Made by a program: the position numbers and the translations under genes. DNA of 7,128 nt from Candidatus Bathyarchaeota archaeon. GTDB lineage: Archaea; Thermoproteota; Bathyarchaeia; Bathyarchaeales; WAQA01. The notes beneath the pieces were generated by a model. That model saw only the letters and a program-made list of their open reading frames with translations, did not search any database and was not told where the DNA came from. Of this stretch, positions 1 through 6,999 are shown piece after piece; within the stretch, counting starts at the first letter, position 1; each line of letters begins with the position of its first letter. The stretch covers positions 1-7,128 of the forward strand of contig WAQA01000100.1 of NCBI GenBank assembly GCA_015520475.1. The letters are read 5' to 3'.

Positions 1-70
1 GACTAATATCCCTAAAGAAGAAGGGAAGAAGCATAATCCCAGAAGTCATGGTTGAAGAGATAACGTTCAT
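1..70 (-). CDS. possible N-terminal fragment of a hydrophobic protein, cut by left edge
   Basis: An ATG on the minus strand at 70-68 opens a frame that runs without a stop to the window edge, giving 23 codons. The residues are hydrophobic and start MNVISSTMTSGIMLLPFFF, which would suit the beginning of a membrane segment or signal anchor. It begins 10 bases after the archease stop codon, so it could be the next gene of the same transcript. No Shine-Dalgarno sequence is visible in the short gap, so translation would have to be coupled to archease or start elsewhere. Twenty-three open codons are easily reached by chance. I do not recognise a family. Confidence 0.27.
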   Translation of the reverse strand, partial: MNVISSTMTSGIMLLPFFFRDIS

Positions 71-80
71 AATAAGATAG

Positions 81-515
81 TTAGATGTCAAGAATGAATT
101 TGACAACTACGTTGCCAGGCTCCTCAGATATTTCCATCCTATGATAAGTAACTGCTTTTACACCGACCTTCTGGACATGTCTAGCCTCATCAAACGGCTC
201 ACCCCAAATCTTCGCCTTAAGCCTAAAACCAGCCTTCCCATCCTCAAGCTTAAGCACTCTAAACTTAGAATAGAGCATACCGGAAGTTTCAAATCTAACT
301 ATTAATTCTTCAAGCCAGCTATACAGGAGGCTGGCCTTATCAGGAGCCTCCAATTCAATCTCCTCCTCCACAAGAGGCTTAACATTCCCGGTGTCAGTCA
401 TAACCTCAAACAATGCCAACGCAGCGTTCTCAAAAGCCTCAGGAAGATTCTTGCCATAAGCGGCTATGTAAGCATCAGCAGTATGCTCAAGAAACTCAAA
501 CCTCTTCCCACACAT
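81..515 (-). CDS. archease, RtcB tRNA-ligase activating protein
   Basis: Archease assists the RNA ligase RtcB, promoting its guanylylation and multiple turnover in tRNA exon joining and RNA repair in the cytoplasm. At 144 residues it has the normal family length. The hallmarks are visible in order: FEFLEHTADAYIAAYG at residues 6-21 with the metal-binding His-Thr-Ala-Asp, the KAVTYHRM motif at 120-127, and a C-terminal ILDI whose Asp is conserved in the family. The start is fixed by the family N-terminus and by GAGGTGA at 534-528, 12 bases upstream (with a second GGTG closer). No rtcB is present in the window, although the two are often linked. The gene follows the alpha/beta hydrolase in the same direction after 121 bases, with a possible promoter of its own over the dyad at 584-601. 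Identification is by motif and is confident; the exact metal ligands are from family knowledge. Confidence 0.95.
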   Translation of the reverse strand: MCGKRFEFLEHTADAYIAAYGKNLPEAFENAALALFEVMTDTGNVKPLVEEEIELEAPDKASLLYSWLEELIVRFETSGMLYSKFRVLKLEDGKAGFRLKAKIWGEPFDEARHVQKVGVKAVTYHRMEISEEPGNVVVKFILDI

Positions 516-527
516 ACCAGCAACACC

Positions 528-534
528 TCACCTC
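528..534 (-). promoter_or_regulatory. Shine-Dalgarno site of archease
   Basis: Read on the minus strand this is GAGGTGA, an exact match to the core of the archaeal anti-SD complement (GGAGGTGAT). It lies 12 bases before the ATG; a partial second copy, GGTG at 527-524, lies 8 bases before it. Confidence 0.7.
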
Positions 535-583
535 TAGAACAAAGAGGGAAAAGTCCACAATAAAACAGTTACTTCACACATAC

Positions 584-601
584 CTTAAATTAACATTTAA
601 G
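584..601 (-). promoter_or_regulatory. perfect A/T-rich dyad over the likely archease promoter
   Basis: CTTAAAT, four bases (TAAC), then ATTTAAG: a perfect inverted repeat with 7-base arms. It is the most TATA-like stretch between the hydrolase stop (637) and the archease SD. It would place transcription start near 560-565, leaving a leader of about 50 bases. The dyad could be the TATA element itself, an operator that overlaps it, or both. No regulator is encoded nearby to pair it with. Confidence 0.4.
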
Positions 602-636
602 ATTTTCCGGTCAGACATTATGATTTGATATCCATT

Positions 637-2262
637 TCAGAGCCAACGATCAAACCATGAAAGAGCCTTCATACCATTAAATCTATGATCTCCATGAAAT
701 ATTTCTATATCCAGTTTATCTTCAGCTCCGGCTGCCCGATAAACCCTCCTAACCTGCCTATAAATATCATTTGCATAGACGGCTGGACATATAGGATCAT
801 ATATTCCAAGCTCAAAGAGCAATGGGCGGGGAGCTATTAAGGAGCAGATTTCATGAACATCCCCGTACTTGAGAAGACCAGGGACATACTGTCCACCGCA
901 GCCCCAAGCATTAGGCAGTAACCGCTCCTTAAAACTGTTGATTATACTGCTTAACACGGCTACACGAACCCTATCATCAATAGCTGCCAAATACATAGTC
1001 ATACGTCCACCATTAGAGAGGCCCATACAGCCAATCCGTTCAGGATCCACTTCAGACCTCGAAGAGAGATAATCCAATGTACGGATTAAATCCCAAACGT
1101 TCAAAGTAACGAGGCTTCCACCAAAGGACATAGCACGATAAAAATTGGTGATGCATGGATCAATCTTACCCGTTGATCTGGCATATTCTGGATCAACCCT
1201 CTCACCGAAGTTTCTGAGATCCGGGGATATCGTGATGTATCCCTTGAGAGTGTACTGCACAGCATAATCATAATTATACTTTTTAATGTGGCTGGCTGCT
1301 GCTGGATCGCCATGATCCAACCCCACAACATCATCCTTTCCACGTCCATGACCATGGATACAAAGGATTGCCCTTCCACGTCCAACAATATTCTTAGGTA
1401 TAAGTATGTAAGCTGGCACCCAAACGTCAGGCTCACTTTGAAAGATAACCTTCTCACGTATATACACATCTAAATCAACCCTCTCCAGAACCTTAGGTTT
1501 AAGTGGGCATCTCTCAGGGAAGTCTCCAAGTAGACTTAGCAGTTTAGACTTAAATCTTCGCCTCCAATCCAGCCAGTCATCCTTACTATTCCCTCTAAAG
1601 CGCATTACAGGCTCACAGCTCATAACCCTATTAAAGTACTGGAAAGGCGAGTAACAGTTATTCTCCAACGGTAATTCAGGATTTAGTCTAGGTGGGACTG
1701 GAGCACACATATCTTCTCCGGAAACAGAAACACACACCCCTTTAAGCGGTTCCCCATCCAAGCCATAAAGCCTGACAGAATAAAGCTTCCTCTTCAATTT
1801 ATCCATCTCGAGAATAAGCATGTTAGATCCCTCATTGACTGTTACTTTGAAGATGTTATCGCCGAACCTACACTCTTCATTATCACGGAGATCAGCTATT
1901 AACCTTCCATTAAGCCATAATCTGAATCCATCATAGGCTCCAACCTCAACGATTACATCTTGCTTCGAATCTGACCAGACAAAAGAGGCAGCATAAACAG
2001 AGCTGCTACAGCAATCCGGTAAGAGATCCAAGTTTATAGCGTAATCATTCACCACATGGAAGTAGCGCCACTCTCCAGACTGCAGAGACAGAGTTTCAGA
2101 GATAGATTTATGATCTGTTAAGGGCTTATCCGGCGTATAAACAAGCCAATCCAATATAAAGCCATGAAGACCCGCAACCGTAGCCAACTGGAACGGTCCA
2201 TGAATCAAGGGATCATCGCCTAAAGCATTATCGGAAATGTTCCGTTTAGGCATGCTAGTCAA
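637..2262 (-). CDS. two-domain alpha/beta hydrolase, acetyl-xylan-esterase/Abhydrolase_7-like
   Basis: This is a serine hydrolase of 541 residues, probably cytoplasmic since no signal peptide or membrane segment is visible. Residues about 30-165 look like a jelly-roll/PA14-type beta-sandwich, with GFILDWLVY at 34-42 and YDGFRLWLNGRLIADL at 110-125, resembling sugar-binding modules fused to esterases and glycosidases. Residues about 235-541 form the alpha/beta hydrolase: oxyanion region HGHGRG (303-308), nucleophile Ser416 in GLSNGG, likely acid Asp489 in GIYDP, and His526 in HGDHRF, so the triad is complete. The architecture recalls large acyl or acetyl esterases acting on carbohydrates. The substrate is inferred, not shown, and a peptidase or dienelactone-hydrolase-like role is possible. 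The chosen start is TTG at 2262, with GAGGTG 7 bases upstream; the next ATG (2253) would lie 16 bases from that SD. The upstream gene in the same direction is a phosphodiesterase. Confidence 0.82.
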   Translation of the reverse strand: MTSMPKRNISDNALGDDPLIHGPFQLATVAGLHGFILDWLVYTPDKPLTDHKSISETLSLQSGEWRYFHVVNDYAINLDLLPDCCSSSVYAASFVWSDSKQDVIVEVGAYDGFRLWLNGRLIADLRDNEECRFGDNIFKVTVNEGSNMLILEMDKLKRKLYSVRLYGLDGEPLKGVCVSVSGEDMCAPVPPRLNPELPLENNCYSPFQYFNRVMSCEPVMRFRGNSKDDWLDWRRRFKSKLLSLLGDFPERCPLKPKVLERVDLDVYIREKVIFQSEPDVWVPAYILIPKNIVGRGRAILCIHGHGRGKDDVVGLDHGDPAAASHIKKYNYDYAVQYTLKGYITISPDLRNFGERVDPEYARSTGKIDPCITNFYRAMSFGGSLVTLNVWDLIRTLDYLSSRSEVDPERIGCMGLSNGGRMTMYLAAIDDRVRVAVLSSIINSFKERLLPNAWGCGGQYVPGLLKYGDVHEICSLIAPRPLLFELGIYDPICPAVYANDIYRQVRRVYRAAGAEDKLDIEIFHGDHRFNGMKALSWFDRWL

Positions 2263-2269
2263 CAGATAA

Positions 2270-2275
2270 CACCTC
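2270..2275 (-). promoter_or_regulatory. Shine-Dalgarno site that selects a TTG start for the hydrolase
   Basis: GAGGTG on the minus strand is 7 bases from the TTG at 2262-2260 and 16 bases from the in-frame ATG at 2253-2251. Normal archaeal SD spacing is about 5-10 bases, so the rare TTG start is favoured. The difference is only three residues. Confidence 0.6.
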
Positions 2276-2307
2276 TACACAGACACCTACAGAATTTAAT
2301 CATCTAC

Positions 2308-2316
2308 GGTTTTAAT
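2308..2316 (-). promoter_or_regulatory. weak TATA-like element before the hydrolase gene
   Basis: Minus-strand ATTAAAACC lies where a TATA box would give a transcription start near 2285, just before the SD at 2275-2270. The match is weak and the gap is A/T-rich throughout, so this is only the best candidate in the 161-base gap. That gap shows no T-run terminator for the upstream phosphodiesterase. Confidence 0.3.
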
Positions 2317-2423
2317 GTTCAACGTTGGAATATAATTGGACCTAGTAGATGAATATTACTGAGGATAATAATGGAGAGTAAGCAATCAACAGCGTCAATC
2401 ATCCGTCTAGATAAGTTGAGAGG

Positions 2424-4265
2424 CTATATCTCAATTATCTCGTTAATAACCCTTCCATCAGCATCTTTAAGGTTTGGGAGACCCATAAGATATGCGATTG
2501 TAGGAGCTATATCTCTAAGCCATACAGGCCTCTCGCATCTATACCCTCTCCTAACGTTTGGTCCAGACATTACAAACATAGCCATGTTCGTTCCCAGAGA
2601 AGTTCTGGATGATGGGAGACCCTCATGTACACTTTCAGCTCCACCCCACATCCCATACTTTGGATCTGGGAGGCCGATATAGCCATCCTGAACCAGAGAC
2701 AGTTTATCAGCAGGCTTCTTAACAAGGGAGTATCCAGGTCTAGGACAGAGGATGATATCCCCAAGAGATTCTGACACTCCTAAAAATGATGCTTCCGAAG
2801 CTTTAACCGCAAAGTAGACAACATGTCTCCCTCGATCCTCTATTGAAAGCAACAGATCAATTATTTGATTTATAATCTTCTCATACTCTTCTCGAGAAGT
2901 TATTATTCCATCCCTGAACCTCCACCTCGTATTCAGCAATATACCATCATGAGAGAATCCTCTAATAATAGACTTGGAAGGATCAATCTTTCCATCATTA
3001 TCATAGATTAGGAAGCCTTCATCCACAAGTATATCCGCTAAAAAGACAGTTCTTACTCTTGGAATATGACCGTGGTCCGATACGACGAGTAGAAGAGTAT
3101 CCTCATCCGCCAGATCAGACAAGCCACCTATAAGCGTATCGATAATATTATAGGTGATCTCAAAGATCTCCCAGTACATCTCCACCTTCCCCTCATCATA
3201 TCCAAGAGAAGACGGATCTATACCAGCCCAACATTCATGCTGAACATAATCTGGACTGTGACACTGCACGAAGAGGAGATCCCAACCACACCGCCTCTGA
3301 AGGTAATGAGCAGCCCTAACAATCCAGTCTACATGCTCCCTCAACTCATCAAAGTATGTGTCATACCATCCGTGAGCAAGACAGAACCTTGAAGGATTAT
3401 CAAGATATGGCCCCACAGCCTTAACCAGCTCATTACAGAGGAAGGGAGGATCCGAGAACCCTGAAAGTGCATGTATCTGTGTTCTGAAGAGGGAGAATTC
3501 TGAGAGGTCCCCTTTAAGATCAACGAGTCTAAACTTGAAGACCGCCTCCAGAACTCTATCTTCAGCCTCAACATCAACACGGATGAAATCGCTCCATCCA
3601 CCCCGCCTTAACAGGCAAACCTTCCTAGAACAATCCTTAAATGGAGATATCAAGAGAGTATCATATTCTTCACCGTCAACAGCATAGACTAGAGCCCACC
3701 ACTTAACAGGCTTAAACCTCCCATCAGAGACTATTTCAAGCTCAGCCTCCATAGGCTTCAACCTTGACTTTACAGGGTTTCTCCATCCATCAGCCACCCT
3801 AAAAGAGACGGATCTAGACTCGAAAGTTCCATGGAGCCCTCCTGAATATCTATAGACACGATTAAGCGTGAAGGCTGTAGCCTCCTCAATAACACCTATC
3901 GAATGATTAGGTTGCCCATCCCCAAGAACCATGACATTCCGATGGGTTGACGGCCAACCGCAAGGATACCTTATTAGAACAGATTTCTTACCGGCCTCAG
4001 CGGCTAAGGTCCATAAATGCTTAACCCTACACCTCCTAGAATCGAACGTCCACCCCACGATTCCATGAAAGCTTGGATCAGTCCCGGTCGCTATGGTTGT
4101 CCAGTTTGGAGGAGTGAATGTGGGCATAGAAGGAAGAGCATAACCTGAAGATCCACATTCCATAAGCCGCTTAATATTCGGCATCAACCCTCCAGACATA
4201 AACCTCTCAACAAAATCTAAGAGGAGGGAATCCACACCTATAAGAATAAGTTTATCAGCCGCCAT
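2424..4265 (-). CDS. type I phosphodiesterase / nucleotide pyrophosphatase family protein (alkaline phosphatase superfamily)
   Basis: This is a two-metal phosphohydrolase of 613 residues; the family cleaves phosphodiesters, nucleotide pyrophosphates or phosphonates. Both halves of the metal site are readable. Asp12 sits in IGVDSL, and the likely nucleophile Thr51 lies in PTFTPPNWTTIATG (48-61), followed by HGIVGW (67-72). Then come Asp339 and His343 in SPDYVQHE, Asp397 and His398 in SDHGH, and His547 in VHEG. A long region between about 120 and 320 separates the two halves and probably forms a cap or substrate domain that I cannot assign. DIAPTIAYLMGLP (585-597) is the usual C-terminal motif of the superfamily. 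There is no signal peptide, so a cytoplasmic role is likely. The ATG at 4265 has no SD; a TATA box centred 26-27 bases upstream points to a leaderless transcript. The substrate is unknown. Family assignment is confident; sulfatases share the fold but lack this PPNW/SDHGH pattern. Confidence 0.88.
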   Translation of the reverse strand: MAADKLILIGVDSLLLDFVERFMSGGLMPNIKRLMECGSSGYALPSMPTFTPPNWTTIATGTDPSFHGIVGWTFDSRRCRVKHLWTLAAEAGKKSVLIRYPCGWPSTHRNVMVLGDGQPNHSIGVIEEATAFTLNRVYRYSGGLHGTFESRSVSFRVADGWRNPVKSRLKPMEAELEIVSDGRFKPVKWWALVYAVDGEEYDTLLISPFKDCSRKVCLLRRGGWSDFIRVDVEAEDRVLEAVFKFRLVDLKGDLSEFSLFRTQIHALSGFSDPPFLCNELVKAVGPYLDNPSRFCLAHGWYDTYFDELREHVDWIVRAAHYLQRRCGWDLLFVQCHSPDYVQHECWAGIDPSSLGYDEGKVEMYWEIFEITYNIIDTLIGGLSDLADEDTLLLVVSDHGHIPRVRTVFLADILVDEGFLIYDNDGKIDPSKSIIRGFSHDGILLNTRWRFRDGIITSREEYEKIINQIIDLLLSIEDRGRHVVYFAVKASEASFLGVSESLGDIILCPRPGYSLVKKPADKLSLVQDGYIGLPDPKYGMWGGAESVHEGLPSSRTSLGTNMAMFVMSGPNVRRGYRCERPVWLRDIAPTIAYLMGLPNLKDADGRVINEIIEI

Positions 4266-4278
4266 GAATACGGCATAC

Positions 4279-4294
4279 TATAAACAGGTTTATA
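4279..4294. repeat. perfect dyad at the phosphodiesterase promoter
   Basis: TATAAAC, two bases (AG), then GTTTATA: a perfect inverted repeat with 7-base arms. It covers the minus-strand TATA box and the DNA between it and the expected transcription start at the ATG (4265). A protein bound here would block pre-initiation complex assembly. The alternative is that it is simply a TATA box with chance symmetry. Confidence 0.45.
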
Positions 4295-4295
4295 A
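4288..4295 (-). promoter_or_regulatory. TATA box of the leaderless phosphodiesterase gene
   Basis: Minus-strand TTATAAAC is preceded by a purine-rich GGGAAAAG that could serve as the BRE. Its centre is 26-27 bases before the ATG at 4265, the usual archaeal TATA-to-start distance, so transcription probably starts at or next to the ATG. This fits the absence of an SD sequence. Confidence 0.6.
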
Positions 4296-4463
4296 CTTTT
4301 CCCTTCACATCCAATCTGGATCTCAGCCTTCAAAGAAAGACGCTTAAACCATCAGCTGGCTAAGTTCAGGAAGACTTACATCTTCACCTAACAATCCATA
4401 AACGCGTAAGCCAAACCCACAACAACGGAAACCGCCCACCATAAACGTTAAAGAGAAGAAGAG

Positions 4464-4474
4464 GTTCATATTAA
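4464..4474 (+). promoter_or_regulatory. TATA element for the purP pair
   Basis: TTCATATTAAG follows a purine-rich stretch (4450-4464) that could act as a BRE. Transcription would start near 4495 and give a leader of about 26 bases containing the SD at 4509-4515. It is the best candidate in the 255-base divergent region 4266-4520. I see no riboswitch-like structure or clear repeat between it and the gene. Confidence 0.42.
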
Positions 4475-4508
4475 GCCTGTTCAAAGAGACGCAGCACACC
4501 AGCCTTAA

Positions 4509-4515
4509 GAGGAGG
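4509..4515 (+). promoter_or_regulatory. Shine-Dalgarno site of the first purP gene
   Basis: GAGGAGG ends 5 bases before the ATG at 4521, strong and well spaced, confirming the start. Confidence 0.65.
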
Positions 4516-4520
4516 AGAAC

Positions 4521-5606
4521 ATGATAGAAAAAGAAGAGATAGACAGGATAATAGAGGAATATGATAAAGAGAAGATTGCTGTAGGCACAATCGGATCACA
4601 TTCAGCACTCAACATCTTCAAAGGAGCAAAGGAAGAAGGGCTTAGAACCGTATGCATCTGCAGAGAAAGAGATAAGATCCTGTATCAGAGATTTCCAGTT
4701 GCAGATGAGATAATCGTAGTAGATGATTTCAGCAGCCTCATAGATGATGAGATACAAGAGAAGCTTAGAAGATTGAATGTTATACTTATCCCCCATGGAT
4801 CATTCAACGCCTATATAAGCATGGAAGAGATATTGAACAGTTTATATGTGCCCATATTCGGCAACAGAAAACTTCTAAGCTGGGAGATCGACAGGGAGAA
4901 GCAGAGAAGATGGCTACAGCAGGCAGGCTTAAACCTCCCTAAAATATTCGATAACCCTGAAGAGATAGATAGGTTAGTAATTGCAAAGTTTCCTGGAGCA
5001 AGAGGCGGGAAAGGATACTTTCTTGCAAGTTCACCAGAGAACTTCAAAGAGAAAACTGAAAAGATGATTAGATATGGACAATTAAAAGAGGAGGATCTAG
5101 AGAGGATATACCTCCAAGAATACATTCTAGGAGTAAACGCATACTTCCAATATTTCCATTCCATACTTAATGACGAAGTTGAATTGTTAGGGATGGATAA
5201 ACGGTATGAATCTGCAGTCGACAGTATAGGGCGGATACCAGCATCTGAGCAGCTCCAGATAGATCTAAATCCAACATATACGATAGTTGGAAACATCCCA
5301 ATAACATTAAGGGAGTCACTCCTACCAGAAGTGTTAAGGATGGGAGACAATGTAGTGGAGGTCTCAAAGAGGATAGCGCCGCCTGGAATAATAGGACCCT
5401 TCTGCCTCGAGACAATAATCACAGATAAACTTGAGATATATACGTTCGAAATATCAGCTAGGATAGTTGCTGGAAGCAATGTAGGAATAGGAACATCCCC
5501 ATACGCATACCTAAAATATGGTGAAGGAATGTATATGGGCAGAAGAATAGCTATGGAGATAAGACATGGAAGTGAAAGGGAGGAATTGGAGAAGATTGTA
5601 TATTAA
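4521..5606 (+). CDS. purP: PurP, formate-dependent FAICAR synthetase
   Basis: PurP makes FAICAR from AICAR, formate and ATP, the penultimate step of IMP synthesis in many archaea, replacing the folate-dependent PurH transformylase. At 361 residues it has normal family length with both standard halves (formerly DUF1246 and DUF1297) in an ATP-grasp arrangement. Visible motifs are GSHSA (25-29), IPHGSF (90-95), PIFGNR (111-116), the glycine-rich nucleotide loop GARGGKGYF (159-167), QEYILG (199-204), PPGIIGPF (287-294) and FEISARIVAGSN (309-320). All look intact, so I expect this to be the active synthetase. The start is set by GAGGAGG 5 bases upstream. The paralog follows after 38 bases in the same direction, probably on one transcript. 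No other purine gene is in the window. The divergent neighbour is a phosphodiesterase with no evident pathway link. Confidence 0.93.
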   Translation: MIEKEEIDRIIEEYDKEKIAVGTIGSHSALNIFKGAKEEGLRTVCICRERDKILYQRFPVADEIIVVDDFSSLIDDEIQEKLRRLNVILIPHGSFNAYISMEEILNSLYVPIFGNRKLLSWEIDREKQRRWLQQAGLNLPKIFDNPEEIDRLVIAKFPGARGGKGYFLASSPENFKEKTEKMIRYGQLKEEDLERIYLQEYILGVNAYFQYFHSILNDEVELLGMDKRYESAVDSIGRIPASEQLQIDLNPTYTIVGNIPITLRESLLPEVLRMGDNVVEVSKRIAPPGIIGPFCLETIITDKLEIYTFEISARIVAGSNVGIGTSPYAYLKYGEGMYMGRRIAMEIRHGSEREELEKIVY

Positions 5607-5632
5607 TATATGAGGAGAAGAAACAGAGTATA

Positions 5633-5637
5633 GGAGG
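5633..5637 (+). promoter_or_regulatory. Shine-Dalgarno site of the second purP gene
   Basis: GGAGG lies 7 bases before the ATG at 5645, within the 38-base gap between the two purP genes. The second gene therefore has independent ribosome entry and does not depend on coupling. An A/T-rich TATTAATATA at 5601-5610 overlaps the previous stop and could be a weak internal promoter. Confidence 0.6.
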
Positions 5638-5644
5638 CTGAAAG

Positions 5645-6817
5645 ATGCCCATAAAAAGGGAAGAGATACAGGAGATAGTGTCCGCATATAAGACTGACTC
5701 TATAACAGTAGGGGTTTTGGGATCACACTCCGCAGAGGAAGTTGGAGTCTCAGCTAAATCGATGGGTTTAACAACAGTAGTCATCTGCCAAAAAGGAAGG
5801 GAGGAACTATATGCAAAATATAATAGACACCTATATGATCACATAATCATACTTGACAGGTTCTCAGACATAATAGATGAGGAAGTCCAAGAGAAACTGA
5901 GAGATCTAAATACAGTATTCATCCCAAACAGATCCTTCTCAGTCTATGTTGGATACGACAACATCGAGAACAAATTCATGATTCCAATCTACGGAAACAG
6001 GATGATCCTAAGAGCAGAAGAAAGAAATGAAGAGAGAAACCAGTACTGGCTACTTGAAAAAGCCGGAATAAAGATACCGAAGAAGTTCAGCAGCCCAGAA
6101 GAGATCGACCGCCTAGTCATAGTGAAGGTACAACAAAAGAAGAGGCCCCTTGAAAGAGCCTTCTTCTACGCATCCTCACCAGAAGAATACTACAGAAAAG
6201 CTGAGGACCTCATAAAGAGAGACGTCATAGATGAGGAGGGACTGAAGAAAGCAAGAATAGAAGAGTATGTCCTAGGACAAAAATTCAACGCAAACTTTAT
6301 GGGATGGGCCCTAACAGAGGTCTTCGACGACTTCGACTTCGTAGGATTCGACGACAGGAAACAGACAAACCTACATGGCATACTCAGCCTACCAGCAAGA
6401 GATCAATTATCTATAGATGTACCAATAAAAAATGAAGAGATAGGACACTACGGCCTAACAATGAGAGAATCAAAAAAGCCGATGGTATACCAAGCCGCTG
6501 AAAGATTCAGAAGAATATGTGAAAAGGAGTATCCGCCAGGCATGATAGGATTATTCGCACTCCAAGGAGCAGTAGCCTACGATCAAGACGATCCGGAACA
6601 GAAGAAGCTGACCTTCTACATATTCGATGTCAGCCCAAGAATACCGGGATGTCCATGCGTCGGTCCAACATCACCTGAAATGCGTAGACTCTCGCTAAAA
6701 TATCAGAAATACCTGAGAAGGTACGGATATAAGGAGATAACAGCCCCCATGGACCTACCCATGCTAGAAATAAAATATGCAGCCGAAAACAATGAACTAG
6801 AGAGAATCGTAACGTAA
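5645..6817 (+). CDS. divergent PurP paralog with altered ATP-grasp loop
   Basis: This 390-residue protein is collinear with the preceding PurP. It keeps GSHSA (26-30), GNR (117-119), PEEIDRLVI (151-159, identical to residues 146-154 of the neighbour), EEYVLG (206-211), LPARDQL (249-255) and PPGMIGLFAL (297-306). Several key sites differ. IPHGSF has become IPNRSF (93-98), and the glycine-rich GARGGKGYF is replaced by QQKKRPLERAFF (163-174), with no glycine. SARIVAGSN has become SPRIPGCPC (330-338). Insertions near 310-320 and a longer C-terminal part account for the extra length. It arose from an old duplication, since the DNA copies are well diverged. Paralogous PurP proteins are known in other archaea. 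Whether this one makes FAICAR, partners the first PurP, or has another activity cannot be told from sequence. Membership of the family is firm; function is open. Confidence 0.85.
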   Translation: MPIKREEIQEIVSAYKTDSITVGVLGSHSAEEVGVSAKSMGLTTVVICQKGREELYAKYNRHLYDHIIILDRFSDIIDEEVQEKLRDLNTVFIPNRSFSVYVGYDNIENKFMIPIYGNRMILRAEERNEERNQYWLLEKAGIKIPKKFSSPEEIDRLVIVKVQQKKRPLERAFFYASSPEEYYRKAEDLIKRDVIDEEGLKKARIEEYVLGQKFNANFMGWALTEVFDDFDFVGFDDRKQTNLHGILSLPARDQLSIDVPIKNEEIGHYGLTMRESKKPMVYQAAERFRRICEKEYPPGMIGLFALQGAVAYDQDDPEQKKLTFYIFDVSPRIPGCPCVGPTSPEMRRLSLKYQKYLRRYGYKEITAPMDLPMLEIKYAAENNELERIVT

Positions 6818-6822
6818 CCACC

Positions 6823-6843
6823 GATGTGGGCGAAAGCCCGATC
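6823..6843 (+). other. 8-bp hairpin with GAAA tetraloop in the purP 3' region
   Basis: Stem GAU, bulged G, UGGGC pairs with GCCCG, AUC around a GAAA (GNRA) loop, including one U-G pair. It begins 6 bases after the stop codon of the second purP gene. No T-run follows, so it is not a typical terminator. It could protect the mRNA 3' end, be a processing site, or open a separate RNA. A stable GNRA-capped helix is seen directly; its role is inferred. Confidence 0.5.
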
Positions 6844-6999
6844 TCCAAAAGAATCCAAGAGATGAAATGCTAACTCTCCGTTCCTCAAACCCTTTGTGGT
6901 ACAGCATAAAAACTGGATCCTCCTCTCATAATCGTGTATACTCAACGTTCCACTCGCAGAGGATTCTGAAGCCATAAAGGGATAGAGAAGAGATTCGGA

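Noticed and set aside
413..628. 71-codon plus-strand frame over the archease start and its upstream gap
   Set aside because: It is antisense to the archease N-terminus and to its SD, with low-complexity polar composition and no family resemblance.
1101..1469. 122-codon minus-strand frame in a different register within the hydrolase gene
   Set aside because: It overlaps the catalytic half of the hydrolase, whose triad and oxyanion motifs are all in the longer frame.
2371..2682. 103-codon plus-strand frame crossing the 3' end of the phosphodiesterase
   Set aside because: Most of it is antisense to the conserved C-terminal part of the phosphodiesterase, and it lacks an SD or clear promoter.
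4811..5479. 222-codon open frame on the minus strand, antisense to purP
   Set aside because: It lies wholly within an intact, well-recognised PurP gene on the plus strand, has no SD, and its residue pattern is the antisense of PurP codons.
6703..6975. 90-codon minus-strand frame reaching from the 3' region into the second purP gene
   Set aside because: There is no ribosome site before its ATG, roughly 115 bases are antisense to a real gene, and the protein matches nothing I recognise. The stretch is better described as non-coding.
6841..6975. C/D-box guide RNA
   Set aside because: CTGA motifs occur (for example at 6966), but the best C-box candidate, GAGATGA at 6859, departs from RTGATGA and no C/D pair has correct spacing with terminal complementarity.
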